NCBI RefSeq assembly: GCF_001040945.1
Contig: NZ_CP011930.1
Coordinates: 744,001-808,000, forward strand
Source: Herbaspirillum seropedicae
GTDB taxonomy: Bacteria > Pseudomonadota > Gammaproteobacteria > Burkholderiales > Burkholderiaceae_D
Length of the DNA: 64,000 nt
Direction of reading: 5' to 3'
The notes beneath the pieces were generated by a model, which was given only the letters and a program-made list of their open reading frames with translations, made no database searches and was not told where the DNA came from. Position 1 is the stretch's first letter. Each line of letters starts with the position of its first letter. Shown here piece after piece: positions 38,851 to 48,795 of this stretch. The position numbers and the translations under genes are program-made.

Positions 38851-40476
38851 TCAATGGCGGATGCGCGCAGCCTTGTTGCGGCCCCAGGCCAGCAGCAGCA
38901 TGAGCAGGGCCAGGCCCAGCACCAGCTTGTTGCCCAGCAGAATGTAGGGGGTCTGGCCGCCATAGCCTTGCACCGTGGCCGACAGCACGCCGCGGGTGTA
39001 GGGCGGCAGTTCGCTGGTGGCGCCGCCCGGCAGGATCACCGCGGTCGCTCCGGTGTTGGTGGCGCGTAGCATCGGACGGCCCGTCTCCAGCGTGCGCATC
39101 TGCGAGATCTGCAGATGCTGGGGCAGGGCGATCGAATTGCCGAACCAGGCGATGTTGGACAGGTTCAGCAGCACGCTGGCCTCCGGCTGGGCGGCGCGAT
39201 AGGCCGCGCGCAACTGGCCGGCGATTTCCTCGCCGAACAGGTCTTCGTAGCAGATGTTGGGCAGCACCCATTGGTCTTTCACGCCAAAGGGCGATTGCAC
39301 CGGCGCACCGCGCGTCATGTCGCCCAGCGGGATGTGCATCATGTCGACGAACCAGCGGAAACCCGGCGGGATGAATTCACCGAAGGGCACCAGATGATGC
39401 TTGTCGTAGCGATAAGGCAAGAACGCCGACCCCATGCCCGGCCCGAAGCCCAGCACCGAGTTGGCGTACAGCTGCGGCCCGTCGGAGAGGGGAATACCCA
39501 GCGCCAGATGGCTGCCGCTGACCTGTGCAAAGCGGGCGATGCGCTCCAGGTAGTCCGGCGGCAACTGCTGCGGCAACAGTGGAATGGCGGTCTCGGGCGT
39601 GGCGATCAGGTCGGCCGGGGCCGCGCTGATCATCTGCTCATACATGCCCAGCGTGGCCACCAGGGCATCGTTGGAGAATTTCATTTCCTGCGGGATATTG
39701 CCCTGCAAGAGCCGCACCGAGATCGGCTGCCCTTGCGGCGCAGTCCATTTCACCAGGCGCAGCGCCACGCCGCCAGCGCAGAGCAGGGCCGCTGCGCACA
39801 GCGGCAGGATGATGCGCTGGCCGGTGCCGGCCACGCCCTTGCGGGACAGGCCCATCCACAACAGGGCCAGGCTACCCGCGATCAGGGCGGCGATCCAGCC
39901 GACCAGGTAGACCCCGCCCACGGGCGCAAAGCCGGCCAGCGGCCCGGCGGTATGGGCATAGCCCGAGACCAGCCAGGGAAAACCCGTAAAGACCCAGCCG
40001 CGCGCCCATTCCATCAGCGCCCACAGCGCCGGCAACATGAACAGCGCCAGCACCAGCGGCGAGGACGACCAGCGTGTGCGCAGCCAGCTGGCCGCCGCCG
40101 TCGCCGCGCCCGCGTACAGGCCCAGATAGAGCGCCAGCAAGCCCACGGCCAGCGCCGCCATCCAGGCCGGCATGCCGCCGTAGTCGTGCATGCTGATGTA
40201 GAGCCAGTGCACGCCCGCTGCAGCCCAGCCAAAGCCGTACAGCCAGCCGCGCAGGAACTGGCTGCGCATGCTCGCCTGCGGTTGCGCCAGCACGCCGTGG
40301 AACAGCCAGGCCAGCGCCAGGATCTGCAAGGGCCACAGCTTGAAGGGCGCAAAGGCAAACACATTGATGGCGCCCGCGGCCACCGGCATCAGCAGCCAGG
40401 CGGCCGCGCCCAGGCGACCGCGCGCGGCGGTCTGCCCGTGCGGGAGGCGCAGGTCGTGAGGGGAGGGGGAATTCAC
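38851..40476 (-). CDS. lnt: Apolipoprotein N-acyltransferase
   Basis: Lnt adds the third acyl chain to the N-terminal cysteine of lipoproteins at the periplasmic face of the inner membrane. The 541-residue protein has six or more N-terminal helices followed by a nitrilase-like domain. The Glu-Lys-Cys triad is visible in ATPETAIPLLP, DKHHLVPFGEFIPP and PNICYEDLFGEEI. One more helix closes the C-terminus (ILLGNKLVLGLALLMLLLAW). It starts 23 nt after corC, the usual corC-lnt pair. Confidence 0.96.
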   Translation of the reverse strand: MNSPSPHDLRLPHGQTAARGRLGAAAWLLMPVAAGAINVFAFAPFKLWPLQILALAWLFHGVLAQPQASMRSQFLRGWLYGFGWAAAGVHWLYISMHDYGGMPAWMAALAVGLLALYLGLYAGAATAAASWLRTRWSSSPLVLALFMLPALWALMEWARGWVFTGFPWLVSGYAHTAGPLAGFAPVGGVYLVGWIAALIAGSLALLWMGLSRKGVAGTGQRIILPLCAAALLCAGGVALRLVKWTAPQGQPISVRLLQGNIPQEMKFSNDALVATLGMYEQMISAAPADLIATPETAIPLLPQQLPPDYLERIARFAQVSGSHLALGIPLSDGPQLYANSVLGFGPGMGSAFLPYRYDKHHLVPFGEFIPPGFRWFVDMMHIPLGDMTRGAPVQSPFGVKDQWVLPNICYEDLFGEEIAGQLRAAYRAAQPEASVLLNLSNIAWFGNSIALPQHLQISQMRTLETGRPMLRATNTGATAVILPGGATSELPPYTRGVLSATVQGYGGQTPYILLGNKLVLGLALLMLLLAWGRNKAARIRH

Positions 40477-40499
40477 AATCGGACCGGCAGGATCAGGTG

Positions 40500-41378
40500 C
40501 TATTCGTCGCTGGCTGGCGCCGGTGGCAATTGCGAGACCAGCAACACATGCACCTGGCGCGCATCGGCGCGCAGCACTTCGAAGTGCAGGCCGTCGATAT
40601 CGAACTCGTCGCCCTTGCGCGGCACCCGGCCCACATGGTTGGCCACCAGGCCGCCGATGGTGTCGGCGTCGTCGTCGGAGAAGCGGCTGCCCACTTCCTC
40701 ATTGAACTGCTCGATCTCGGTGAGCGCCTTGACGCGCCAGCGCGCGCCGTGCGGGCCATCCTTCAAGGCCAGCACATTGTCCTCGGCTTCGTCGAAATCG
40801 TATTCATCCTCGATGTCGCCGACGATCTGTTCCAGCACATCCTCGATGGTGATCAGGCCAGCCACGCCGCCGTATTCGTCCACCACCACGGCCATGTGGT
40901 TGCGGTTGGCGCGGAAATCGCGCAGCAGCACATTCAGGCGCTTGGATTCGGGAATGAAGATGGCCGGGCGCAGCATGTCGCGCACATCAAAGGATTCTTC
41001 GGCGTAATAGCGCAGCAGGTCCTTGGCCAGCAGGATGCCGACCACCTTGTCGCGTTCGCCATCGACTGCCGGGAAGCGCGAGTGCGAGGTCGCCAGCACC
41101 TCGGGCATCCAGGTTTCGATGGGCTTGGAAATATCGATGGTGTCCATCTGCGAGCGCGGGACCATGATGTCGCGCACGGCCAGGTCGGACACCTGGAACA
41201 CGCCTTCGATCATCGACAGCGCATCGGCATCGATGAGATTGCGCTCGTGGGCATCGTGCAGCACTTCGAGCAGTTCTGCCCGGTTTTCGGGTTCGGGGGA
41301 AATCAGTGCGGTGAGTCGTTCGAACAGGGAACGATGGGGTTTAGCGTCAGACTTGACGCTACTAGGGTGATCTTGCAT
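40500..41378 (-). CDS. corC: CorC/HlyC family CBS-domain protein
   Basis: This 292-residue soluble protein has a CBS pair (about residues 70-190, with VRDIMVPRSQMDTID and VVVDEYGGVAGLITIEDVLEQIVGDIEDE) followed by a CorC_HlyC domain (about 205-285). In enterobacteria CorC is linked to magnesium and cobalt export, but its biochemical role is unsettled. No membrane DUF21 domain is present. The frame runs to 41429; ATGs at 41378 and 41417 are both possible and neither has a good ribosome binding site. It belongs to the miaB-phoH-ybeY-corC-lnt series but is separated from ybeY by a chemotaxis gene. Confidence 0.9.
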   Translation of the reverse strand: MQDHPSSVKSDAKPHRSLFERLTALISPEPENRAELLEVLHDAHERNLIDADALSMIEGVFQVSDLAVRDIMVPRSQMDTIDISKPIETWMPEVLATSHSRFPAVDGERDKVVGILLAKDLLRYYAEESFDVRDMLRPAIFIPESKRLNVLLRDFRANRNHMAVVVDEYGGVAGLITIEDVLEQIVGDIEDEYDFDEAEDNVLALKDGPHGARWRVKALTEIEQFNEEVGSRFSDDDADTIGGLVANHVGRVPRKGDEFDIDGLHFEVLRADARQVHVLLVSQLPPAPASDE

Positions 41379-41540
41379 GGCGTTAGGCGCGAGCCCGACG
41401 TAGTTTCGAAGAGCCATAGGATACAACAATTATGTGACAAGTCCACTAAAGGGCCGGCCAGAGCGGCCTGCCCCGCGTGTTCATCAGCGTCTTCTTGCCC
41501 GCCGGAAAGCACGGCCGCCGGATACGGATGCGTGCGTGCA

Positions 41541-41569
41541 AAAAAAAGCCGGCATCACGGATGCCGGCA
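41541..41569 (-). terminator. Intrinsic terminator of the chemotaxis receptor gene
   Basis: A 9-bp perfect stem (GCCGGCATC at 41549-41557 with 41561-41569, loop ACG) is followed on the minus strand by eight T. It lies 88 nt past the receptor stop and shields corC from its transcript. Confidence 0.93.
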
Positions 41570-41656
41570 AGGACTTCATCAGGGAAACGGTATCGCTCTT
41601 GCGCTAACTGTTTGTTGCGGTTGCTGCTGCGGCAGCCCGGTCTGGGCTGCGTGGTC

Positions 41657-43300
41657 TCATGCGTAGCTGAGGGCTTCCATATGTACCGGTCCGGACACGG
41701 CAGCGTCCTCCCGTTCTGCCGAGCGCAGGTGCTGGGGCGCATTCTGAGCGCGGCTGAGCTTGAAGATGCTGACCACTTCCGTCAGCGCCACGCTCTGCTG
41801 TTGCATCGAGGCGGCGGCGGCCGCGGCTTGCTCGACCAGGGCGGCGTTCTGCTGGGTGGCTTCGTCGATCTGGGCCACGGCGCGGTTGATCTGTTCCAGG
41901 CCGCTGGTCTGCTCGGCGCTGGCGGCGCTGATGTCATGCATGATATGGGTCACGCTCTTGATGCTTTCCACCACTTCATGCATGGTCGAACCGGCCTCGC
42001 TGACCTGCTTTTCACCGGTGACGACCTTGGCGACGGATTCATTGATGAGCGCTTCGATTTCCTTGGCGGCCACTGCCGAACGTTGCGCCAAGGTGCGCAC
42101 CTCGGACGCCACCACGGCAAAGCCGCGTCCCTGTTCACCGGCACGGGCGGCTTCCACAGCGGCGTTCAAGGCCAGGATATTGGTCTGGAAGGCGATGCCG
42201 TCGATGACGCTGATGATGTCCACGATCTTGTGCGAGGACGCGCTGATGGAGTTCATGGTGTCGACCACGCGGCCCACGGCGGCACCGCCCCGGGCAGCCA
42301 CTTGCGAAGCGTTGTCGGCCAGGCGGTTGGCTTCACGGGCATTGTCGGCGTTCTGCTTGACGGTGGCGGTGAGCTGCTCCATCGCCGAGGCGGTTTCCTG
42401 CAGGGAACCAGCCTGTTGTTCGGTACGGTTGGACAGGTCCATGTTGCCTTGCTTGATTTCATCGGAGGCCACGGCAATGGTGTCGGTGCCCTGGCGCACT
42501 TCGCCGACGATGTTCACCAGGCTGTCGTTCATGCCCTTGAGGGCGCTCATCAGCTGGCCCAGCTCATCCTTGCTGGTGACTTCGATGCGGCTGCCCAGGT
42601 CACCCGATTGCACGCTCTGCGCCACGCTCACGGCCTGGGCCAGCGGACGGGAGATCGAGCGGGTCAGCAGCCAGGCCACCATGCCGCCCAGCGTCAGGGC
42701 TGCCAGGCTGGCTGCCAGCATGGTCCACTTGGCCAGGGTATAGGCGGCTTCGGCCTCTTCCACGTTGGCTTCGGAATTCTTGCGCAGCAGCTTGTTGAAT
42801 TGTTCGACCTGGGCGATGACGCGGTTGAGGATGGGCATGCAATCCTTGACCAGCGAAGCGCGCGCAGCCTCGGTTTGTTGCGAGGTGGCCAGCTTGACGA
42901 TATTGACCGCCACCGGCAGGTATTGCGCTTCCAGCTGGCGCAGCTTCTCCAGCATCTCGCGTTCCTGCGGCGAGCTGGCCGGATGCTGCATCAGGCGGCC
43001 CAGTTCGGCCATGCCGGCATCGATGTCCTGTTGCGACGAACCGACCAGGTCCAGGTCGTTCTTTTGATCTGCAGCAGACTGCACCAAGGTCAGGTTGCGC
43101 GCGGCGATGGCGCGTAGGCCGACGGCGAATTGCACTTTGGACAAGGCTTCCAGCTTGCCCTCATCGACGGAGGTCAGGAAGACGATACGATCGTTCAGGC
43201 GCGACACTTGCTGCAGGCCGAAGGCGGCGACCGCCACCAGCAGGATGAGTACGGCGGCAAAGCCAAGGCCAAGACGATGGCCGATCTTCAAGTTCTTCAT
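41657..43300 (-). CDS. Methyl-accepting chemotaxis protein
   Basis: This 547-residue transmembrane receptor has helices near residues 11-30 and 190-212. Between them is a helical periplasmic 4HB-type ligand domain (about 32-188), then HAMP (about 213-265) and the cytoplasmic signalling domain with the conserved hairpin tip [20 protein letters not shown]. Several Gln/Glu methylation-type heptads are present. There is no NWETF-like CheR tether; it ends MEALSYA. The ATG at 43300 has GGGGAGG upstream and gives [11 protein letters not shown], a common start in this family. The ligand is unknown. It has its own terminator and interrupts the ybeY-corC order. Confidence 0.95.
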   Translation of the reverse strand: MKNLKIGHRLGLGFAAVLILLVAVAAFGLQQVSRLNDRIVFLTSVDEGKLEALSKVQFAVGLRAIAARNLTLVQSAADQKNDLDLVGSSQQDIDAGMAELGRLMQHPASSPQEREMLEKLRQLEAQYLPVAVNIVKLATSQQTEAARASLVKDCMPILNRVIAQVEQFNKLLRKNSEANVEEAEAAYTLAKWTMLAASLAALTLGGMVAWLLTRSISRPLAQAVSVAQSVQSGDLGSRIEVTSKDELGQLMSALKGMNDSLVNIVGEVRQGTDTIAVASDEIKQGNMDLSNRTEQQAGSLQETASAMEQLTATVKQNADNAREANRLADNASQVAARGGAAVGRVVDTMNSISASSHKIVDIISVIDGIAFQTNILALNAAVEAARAGEQGRGFAVVASEVRTLAQRSAVAAKEIEALINESVAKVVTGEKQVSEAGSTMHEVVESIKSVTHIMHDISAASAEQTSGLEQINRAVAQIDEATQQNAALVEQAAAAAASMQQQSVALTEVVSIFKLSRAQNAPQHLRSAEREDAAVSGPVHMEALSYA

Positions 43301-43530
43301 GACAACCTCCCCGAAATAAGTTTTTGTTTGGTATGGGAGGCATTCTTGTTCAGTACAGCCATGATTCCTATCGGGGTTTTCCTGAAATGCGGGAAAAGAT
43401 TGGCGTATGCACAGCCGTATTGTTGATATGGCGACATCAAAAGAATCGTTTACTGATCGCAAATGCATCATCGATCAATTTTTCGATAGGCAGAGTGGCA
43501 AATGATGACTGCCTGGCCATCCGCGCATCG

Positions 43531-43560
43531 CAAAAAAAAACGGCCTGCCGTAGCAGACCG
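43531..43560 (-). terminator. Intrinsic terminator of the miaB-phoH-ybeY operon
   Basis: An 8-bp stem with one G-U pair (43541-43548 with 43553-43560, loop CGTA) is followed on the minus strand by nine T (43532-43540). It lies 58 nt past the ybeY stop. Confidence 0.88.
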
Positions 43561-43580
43561 TCTTCGGGACCCTTTTTCCT

Positions 43581-43612
43581 GATCACCAGATCATCAGATC
43601 ATCAGATCATCA
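43581..43612. repeat. 8-bp direct tandem repeat
   Basis: Four units of GATCAYCA (the first GATCACCA, then three GATCATCA) lie just past the ybeY stop codon, before the terminator. Confidence 0.8.
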
Positions 43613-43617
43613 CGCCT

Positions 43618-44073
43618 TCATCGCGCGGCATAGGGATTGGCATAACCCAGACCAGCCAGGATCTCGGTTTCCAACGCTTCCATCTCGTCGGCTTCCTCAT
43701 CGTCCTCGTGGTCATACCCCTGTGCATGCAGCACGCCATGCACCACCAGGTGGGCGGTATGTTCTTCCACGCTCTTCTTCTGCTCAGCCGCTTCCTTCTC
43801 CAGCACATCGGTGCAGAAGATGATGTCGGCCTCGGTCACTTCGCTGTCTTCATCTTCTGTATAGGCAAAGGTCAGCACATTGGTGGCGTAGTCCTTGCCG
43901 CGATAGTCGCGGTTGAGGTCGCGGCCCTCTTCGCTGCCCACGAAGCGCAGCGTCAGCTGGGCCGGCGCGAACAGGGCGGCTTGCACCCAGCGGCGCAGCA
44001 GGGTGGTGGTGATGGTCTTCTTGAGACGCTCATCGGCATATTGCACTGAGAGCGTGAGTTTATGTTTTGGCAT
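43618..44073 (-). CDS. ybeY: Endoribonuclease YbeY (16S rRNA maturation)
   Basis: This 151-residue zinc-dependent single-strand RNase acts in 16S rRNA 3'-end maturation and ribosome quality control. The zinc-binding motif is [11 protein letters not shown] at about residues 112-122 (HGxLHxxGYDH). The [18 protein letters not shown] segment is also characteristic. It overlaps the phoH stop by 14 nt, so the two are translationally coupled. A terminator follows. Confidence 0.95.
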   Translation of the reverse strand: MPKHKLTLSVQYADERLKKTITTTLLRRWVQAALFAPAQLTLRFVGSEEGRDLNRDYRGKDYATNVLTFAYTEDEDSEVTEADIIFCTDVLEKEAAEQKKSVEEHTAHLVVHGVLHAQGYDHEDDEEADEMEALETEILAGLGYANPYAAR

Positions 44074-45181
44074 GGCGCGGCTTGGCAGACTTGGTCAGGA
44101 GGTTGGTAGCAGTGCGGGCGGTAGCGCGCGCGGTATCGGGTTTGCTGTTGCCAGCGGCGTCATAGGCATCGACGATGCGCGCGACCAGCGGATGGCGCAC
44201 CACGTCGGCGCTGGTGAAGCGCGAGAAGGCGATGCCGCGCACCTCGTGCAGCACCGAGATCGCATCGACCAGGCCGCTCTTCTGGCCATGGTGCAGATCG
44301 ACCTGGGTGACGTCGCCGGTGATGACGGCCTTGCTGCCGAAACCGATGCGGGTCAGGAACATCTTCATCTGTTCCGGCGTGGTGTTCTGCGCTTCGTCGA
44401 GGATGATGAAGGCGTGGTTGAGCGTGCGGCCGCGCATGTAGGCCAGCGGTGCGATCTCGATGGCCTGCTTCTCGAAGAGCTTCTGCGTGCGATCAAAGCC
44501 CAGCAGGTCGTACAGCGCGTCATACAGCGGACGTAGATAGGGATCGACCTTCTGCGCCAGGTCGCCCGGCAGGAAGCCCAGGCGCTCGCCCGCTTCCACC
44601 GCCGGGCGCGTGAGCACGATGCGTTGCACGGCGTCGCGTTCCAGCGCATCGACCGCGCAGGCCACGGCCAGGTAGGTCTTGCCGGTGCCGGCCGGACCCA
44701 CGCCGAAGGTAATGTCGTGTTCCAGGATGGCGTTCAGGTACTGGCTCTGGTGGGGCGTGCGACCGCGCAGGTCGTGCTTGCGGGTCTTCAGTACCGGGCT
44801 TTCGGGCAGCGGATCCTGGCTGTCCTTGTCTTCCTCGACCGCAGCTGCTACGGCGGCCTTGCCACGGCGCGCCGGCAAGGGCGGCAGGCCCGCTTCTTCA
44901 TCGGCGGCGGCGTTGGCGCGCTGCTCGACCAAGGCCAGCTGGATATCATCCACCGCCACCGGGCGGTCGGCCTTGTCGTAGAAGCGCTCCAGCACTTCCA
45001 CGGCGCGCTCGGCATTGGTGCCGGTGACGATGAAGCGGTCGCCGCGACGGAAGATGGTCACATCCAGCGCCGCCGAGATCTGGCGCAGGTTTTCATCGAG
45101 CGCACCGCACAGGTTGGCCAGGCGCTTGTTGTCCAGCGGCTGGGGCGTGAAGTGGTGAGGCTGGTTGGGGATCTTTTTCAA
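44060..45181 (-). CDS. phoH: PhoH family ATPase (YbeZ)
   Basis: This 373-residue P-loop protein is a PhoH-like predicted RNA helicase or ATPase that works with YbeY. Walker A is [13 protein letters not shown] and Walker B is [15 protein letters not shown]. The segment VGEGLTR-like core is seen as [22 protein letters not shown]. An N-terminal about 100-residue KH-like region ([21 protein letters not shown]) precedes an acidic linker. It lies 34 nt after miaB and overlaps ybeY. Confidence 0.95.
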   Translation of the reverse strand: MKKIPNQPHHFTPQPLDNKRLANLCGALDENLRQISAALDVTIFRRGDRFIVTGTNAERAVEVLERFYDKADRPVAVDDIQLALVEQRANAAADEEAGLPPLPARRGKAAVAAAVEEDKDSQDPLPESPVLKTRKHDLRGRTPHQSQYLNAILEHDITFGVGPAGTGKTYLAVACAVDALERDAVQRIVLTRPAVEAGERLGFLPGDLAQKVDPYLRPLYDALYDLLGFDRTQKLFEKQAIEIAPLAYMRGRTLNHAFIILDEAQNTTPEQMKMFLTRIGFGSKAVITGDVTQVDLHHGQKSGLVDAISVLHEVRGIAFSRFTSADVVRHPLVARIVDAYDAAGNSKPDTARATARTATNLLTKSAKPRHAKT

Positions 45182-45215
45182 TGCACGATTCCGGTTAGGG
45201 GGAGGGATTGAAACA

Positions 45216-46556
45216 TCAATGCTGGGTCACGATCTCGCCGCGCAGCGAGAAGGGGAAGGCTTCGGTGATGCTGACCTCGATGATCTGTCCGATCAGGCGC
45301 TGGCCGTTCGGGCCGCCATCGAAGTTGACCACGCGATTGCTTTCGGTACGGCCCTGCAGTTCATGCTCGCGGCGCTTGGAGACGCCTTCCACCAGCACAC
45401 GCTGCACGGTCCCGACCTGGGCCGCACTGATCCTGGCGGCATTGTCGTTGAGCGCGGCCTGCAGGCGCTGCAGGCGGGCCAGCTTGACTTCCTGCGGGGT
45501 GTCGTCCGGCAGGTTGGCCGCCGGCGTGCCAGGACGCGCGCTGAAGATGAAGGAGAAACTGTTGTCAAAGCCCACATCGGCCACCAGCTTCATGAGCGCC
45601 TCGAAATCTTCCTCGGTCTCGCCAGGGAAGCCGACGATGAAGTCCGACTGCACCGTGATATCCGGACGCACCTTGCGCATGCGGCGGATCACCGACTTGT
45701 ATTCCAGCGCCGTATAGCCGCGCTTCATGGCCGCCAGCGTGCGGTCCGAGCCGTGTTGCGCGGGCAGGTAGAGGTGGTTGCACAGCTTGGGCACCTTGGC
45801 GTAGGTGTCGATCAGGCGCTGCGAGAATTCCTTGGGATGGCTGGTCACGAAGCGGATGCGCTCGATGCCGGGCAGCTCGGCGATGTATTCGATCAACAGC
45901 GCGAAGTCGGCAATCTCGCCATCTTCCATCACACCGCGATAGGCGTTGACGTTCTGGCCCAGCAGCATGATTTCCTTGACCCCCTGATCGGCCAACCCGG
46001 CCACTTCGGTCAGCACATCCTCGAAGCGGCGCGAGACTTCCTCGCCGCGGGTGTAAGGCACCACGCAATAGCTGCAATACTTGCTGCAACCTTCCATGAT
46101 GGAGACATAGGCCGTGGCCCCTTCCACGCGCGCCGGCGGCAGGTGGTCGAATTTCTCGATCTCGGGGAAGCTGATATCGACTTGCGGGCGACCACTGTAG
46201 CGCCGCTCCGAAATCATCTGCGGCAAGCGGTGCAGGGTCTGCGGGCCGAACACCATGTCCACGAAAGGCGCGCGCTTGATGATGGCCTCGCCTTCCTGCG
46301 AAGCCACGCAGCCGCCCACGCCGATCAACAGCGCGGGATTGTTCTTCTTCAGCGCGCGCAGCCGGCCCAGGTCGGAAAACACCTTTTCCTGCGCCTTTTC
46401 GCGGATGGAACAGGTGTTGAGCAAGATCACGTCCGCCTCTTCCGGGCGGTCGGTCTTGATCAGGCCATCGGAGGCATTGAGCACGTCAGCCATCTTGTCC
46501 GAGTCGTACTCGTTCATCTGGCAGCCGAAGGTTTTGATGAATACTTTTTTCTGCAT
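45216..46556 (-). CDS. miaB: tRNA-2-methylthio-N6-dimethylallyladenosine synthase
   Basis: MiaB is a radical-SAM methylthiotransferase that modifies A37 of tRNAs reading UNN codons. The 446 residues match. The auxiliary cluster cysteines lie in [22 protein letters not shown] and [11 protein letters not shown]. The radical-SAM motif is [15 protein letters not shown] (CxxxCxxC). A C-terminal TRAM domain ends the protein ([10 protein letters not shown] ... [19 protein letters not shown]). It is the first gene of the leftward miaB-phoH-ybeY operon. Confidence 0.97.
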   Translation of the reverse strand: MQKKVFIKTFGCQMNEYDSDKMADVLNASDGLIKTDRPEEADVILLNTCSIREKAQEKVFSDLGRLRALKKNNPALLIGVGGCVASQEGEAIIKRAPFVDMVFGPQTLHRLPQMISERRYSGRPQVDISFPEIEKFDHLPPARVEGATAYVSIMEGCSKYCSYCVVPYTRGEEVSRRFEDVLTEVAGLADQGVKEIMLLGQNVNAYRGVMEDGEIADFALLIEYIAELPGIERIRFVTSHPKEFSQRLIDTYAKVPKLCNHLYLPAQHGSDRTLAAMKRGYTALEYKSVIRRMRKVRPDITVQSDFIVGFPGETEEDFEALMKLVADVGFDNSFSFIFSARPGTPAANLPDDTPQEVKLARLQRLQAALNDNAARISAAQVGTVQRVLVEGVSKRREHELQGRTESNRVVNFDGGPNGQRLIGQIIEVSITEAFPFSLRGEIVTQH

Positions 46557-46793
46557 AGATCGTTATCAGGCCATGAGCGCCATGAGCGCGGGGAAAACGC
46601 ATGCCAACATGCGCGCGCCGGCGTGGCGGAGGGCGGTGAGCCGCTGCCACCGGCTGCGGATGCGCTCTTGCCAGACAGGAAGAACCTCCCTTGCAGCGGG
46701 GCAGGAGCCCGTTTCCGGAGGAACGCGATTATAGCACCGCAAGCCGCGCCGGGCGGGGCGGGCAGGCGGCCGGCCGGGCTTGCGGCAGGGCGC

Positions 46794-47711
46794 TCACAGT
46801 TCCCCGCAGCAAGCCTGCAACCACTCCAGCACGGCGCGCAGCCTGGGCAAGGCCTTGAGGTCGCGGTGGAACACCGCCCACAGCTCCCGCACCAGTTGTG
46901 GCGTGCTCTCCACAGTCTGCAGCTCAGGCGCCAGCAGATAGCTGGGCAGCAAGGCCAGCCCGACCCCGGCGCGCGCCGCCATGCATTGCGCCACCAGGCT
47001 GGCGCTGCGCAGGCGCACCGGGTTGCCGTCGGCGTGGGCGGCCAGCCAGCGCGTCTCGGGGATGTCCGGCACGCTGTCGTCATAGCCGATCACCGGGGCG
47101 CTGCCGCGCTGGTGACGCCAGGCCGCCACCTGATCGGCGGTGCCGCACAGGTAGAAGCGCACCACGCCCAAGCGCCGCGCGATCAGCTCACCGTCCTGCG
47201 GGCGGGCAAAACGCAGGGCCAGGTCGGCTTCGCGCCGGGCCAGGCTCAAGGTCTGGTGGCCCATGGCCAGTTCGATGTCCAGGGCCGGCCATTGCTGCAA
47301 CAGGCTGGGCAGGCGCGGGGCCAGGAACAGGGTACCCATGGCATCGGTGCAGGCCAGGCGCAGCTTGCCCTCCATGCGCAGGTCTTCGCCGGCCAGGGTG
47401 CGCGCCAGCTGGCGGGTCTGGTCCTGCATGGCGCGCGCGGCCGCCAGCACGCTCTCGCCCAGGCGGGTCAGTTCGATATCGTCGGCGCGGCGGATGAACA
47501 GGGGCGCGGCCAGGGTCTGCTCCAGCTGCTGCAGGCGCCGGCCGATGGTGGCATGGGTCACGCCCAGCACGCGCGCCGCGCCCGAGAAGCTGCCCGCATC
47601 GACGAAGGCGGCGAAGCTGCGCAGGCTTTCCCAGTCGGCATGCAGGGCTGCCCGTGCAGCATGGTGGCGGGAGGCGGGACGGGATGCGGGGCGGGCTGTT
47701 AATTTTTTCAC
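46794..47711 (-). CDS. LysR family transcriptional regulator
   Basis: This 305-residue protein has the LysR winged helix-turn-helix near residues 25-85 (LRSFAAFVDAGSFSGAARVLGVTHATIGRRLQ region) and a C-terminal effector-binding domain beginning near EGKLRLACTDAMG. The sequence is Ala/Arg-rich in the first 24 residues; a start within that stretch is possible. It is divergent from an isochorismatase-family hydrolase gene 94 nt away, so by the LysR rule it probably controls that gene. The inducer is unknown. Confidence 0.9.
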   Translation of the reverse strand: MKKLTARPASRPASRHHAARAALHADWESLRSFAAFVDAGSFSGAARVLGVTHATIGRRLQQLEQTLAAPLFIRRADDIELTRLGESVLAAARAMQDQTRQLARTLAGEDLRMEGKLRLACTDAMGTLFLAPRLPSLLQQWPALDIELAMGHQTLSLARREADLALRFARPQDGELIARRLGVVRFYLCGTADQVAAWRHQRGSAPVIGYDDSVPDIPETRWLAAHADGNPVRLRSASLVAQCMAARAGVGLALLPSYLLAPELQTVESTPQLVRELWAVFHRDLKALPRLRAVLEWLQACCGEL

Positions 47712-47805
47712 AGTCAGATGGCGATCACGTTGAATGGTGGTGCGAATTTTATCGGACTAAGATGCCTGCATCCCGCTTCGTCCTCTTTTCAGCAAGGAGT
47801 TTTCC

Positions 47806-48414
47806 ATGAGCACACCCCAGACCCTGATCCAGATCGCCGGTGGTTCGCCACGCGCCGCCACCTGGCAGGAAGCCGCGCTGGTCATCATCGACCACCAGAC
47901 CGAATACACCACTGGCCGCGCACCCCTGGCCGGCATCGGCGCAGCCGTCGCCGAAGTCGCTCTCCTGCTGGAACACGCGCGTGCTGCCGCTGCGCCGGTG
48001 ATCCATGTGGTCCATCACGGCAAGCCGGGCGGCGCCATGTTCGATCCCCAGGGGCCGCATGTGGCCATCATCGACGGCGTGCAGCCGCAGCCGGGCGAGG
48101 CGGTCATCACCAAGGGCCTGCCCAATTCGTTCGCCGGCACCACCCTGGATGAGACCCTGAAGAAGACCGGCCGCAAATCGCTCATCATTGCCGGCTTCGC
48201 CACCCACATGTGCGTGAGCGCGACGGTGCGCTCGGCGCTGGACCATGGCTATGCCTGCACGGTCGTGGCCGCCGCCTGCGCTACCCGCGACCTGCCTGAT
48301 CCGCTGGGCGGGCCGGCGCTATCGGCAGCCGAGATCCAGCGCGTGGCGCTGGCTGAGCTGGCCGATCGCTACGCCACCGTGGTGGCCCATGCGGGGCTGT
48401 TGCCAGCAGTCTGA
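47806..48414 (+). CDS. Isochorismatase-family cysteine hydrolase
   Basis: This 202-residue hydrolase has the Asp-Lys-Cys triad of the family: Asp in LVIIDHQTEYTTG, Lys in VITKGLPNSFAGT and Cys in FATHMCVSATVRSALDHGY, with the cis-peptide before the nucleophile region. Members hydrolyse amides or vinyl ethers (nicotinamidase, N-carbamoyl hydrolases, isochorismatase). No siderophore genes are nearby, so true isochorismatase activity is unlikely. AAGGAG lies about 9 nt before the ATG. It is divergent from a LysR regulator and ends in its own terminator. Confidence 0.9.
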   Translation: MSTPQTLIQIAGGSPRAATWQEAALVIIDHQTEYTTGRAPLAGIGAAVAEVALLLEHARAAAAPVIHVVHHGKPGGAMFDPQGPHVAIIDGVQPQPGEAVITKGLPNSFAGTTLDETLKKTGRKSLIIAGFATHMCVSATVRSALDHGYACTVVAAACATRDLPDPLGGPALSAAEIQRVALAELADRYATVVAHAGLLPAV

Positions 48415-48435
48415 GAACGCTTTATCAGCACAGGG

Positions 48436-48463
48436 GAGGACGCATCTGCGTCCTCTTTTTTTT
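48436..48463 (+). terminator. Intrinsic terminator of the isochorismatase-family gene
   Basis: A GC-rich stem (GAGGACGC at 48436-48443 with 48448-48455) is followed by eight T (48456-48463). Confidence 0.93.
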
Positions 48464-48734
48464 GCGTTCACTGCGCGACTTATCGAGAAGCGGATCGATA
48501 TCGCCGTTTTGCTCACAAAATTTCATCACGTTGACGGCGCGGAACTAGCAATAATTAGAAATTGAAACCAAGAATCAGTGGAGACAAGGAACAAGCGCAG
48601 GTTCATGCGTTAGTTTATCGGCTGCCCAAAAACCACCCTGATCCGGCGCCATCGACTGCAATAGCAGGACCGGCGCGGCTCATGGGCTGGGAAAGAAGAT
48701 CGGAGCATGCGCGCACCAGGCGTGTTCCCTAACA

Positions 48735-48753
48735 GAATGCAGATGCTGCATTC
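48735..48753. promoter_or_regulatory. 8-3-8 inverted repeat upstream of the sugar cluster
   Basis: GAATGCAG-ATG-CTGCATTC is a perfect dyad centred 52 nt before the kinase start. Size and position suit an operator for a dimeric repressor. No regulator gene is adjacent in the cluster. Confidence 0.5.
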
Positions 48754-48757
48754 GCTT

Positions 48758-48770
48758 TGCCGAAACGGCA
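48758..48770. promoter_or_regulatory. Second small dyad upstream of the sugar cluster
   Basis: TGCCG-AAA-CGGCA, a 5-3-5 inverted repeat, lies 26 nt before the kinase start and could be a hairpin in the leader or a half of a composite operator. Confidence 0.3.
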
Positions 48771-48795
48771 GCAGCCCAACAAGGATAGATCGAAG

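Larger units (their letters stand above)
43301..43617. other. Intergenic region between the chemotaxis receptor and ybeY
   Basis: It is AT-richer than its surroundings and holds the receptor promoter region, the ybeY terminator (43531-43560) and an 8-bp tandem repeat (43581-43612). No convincing flagellar sigma28 promoter was found, and no additional gene. Confidence 0.6.
48415..48795. other. Intergenic region before the sugar ABC cluster
   Basis: It begins with the hydrolase terminator (48436-48463). The section to about 48600 is AT-rich. Two inverted repeats close to the kinase start (48735-48753 and 48758-48770) look like operator or leader structures. No gene with a ribosome binding site and family resemblance was seen. 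Confidence 0.6.

Noticed and set aside
43300..43400. Flagellar sigma28 promoter for the chemotaxis receptor
   Set aside because: A CCCGATAG on the minus strand resembles a -10, but no TAAA-type -35 stands at the right distance.
43581..43612. Possible CRISPR-like or repeat element
   Set aside because: The units are 8 bp with no spacers; it is a short tandem repeat only.
45165..47702. An 845-codon plus-strand open frame
   Set aside because: It runs antisense through miaB and the LysR gene, which have clear family motifs. Its composition (His/Gln/Arg/Ala-rich) is what high-GC antisense frames give.
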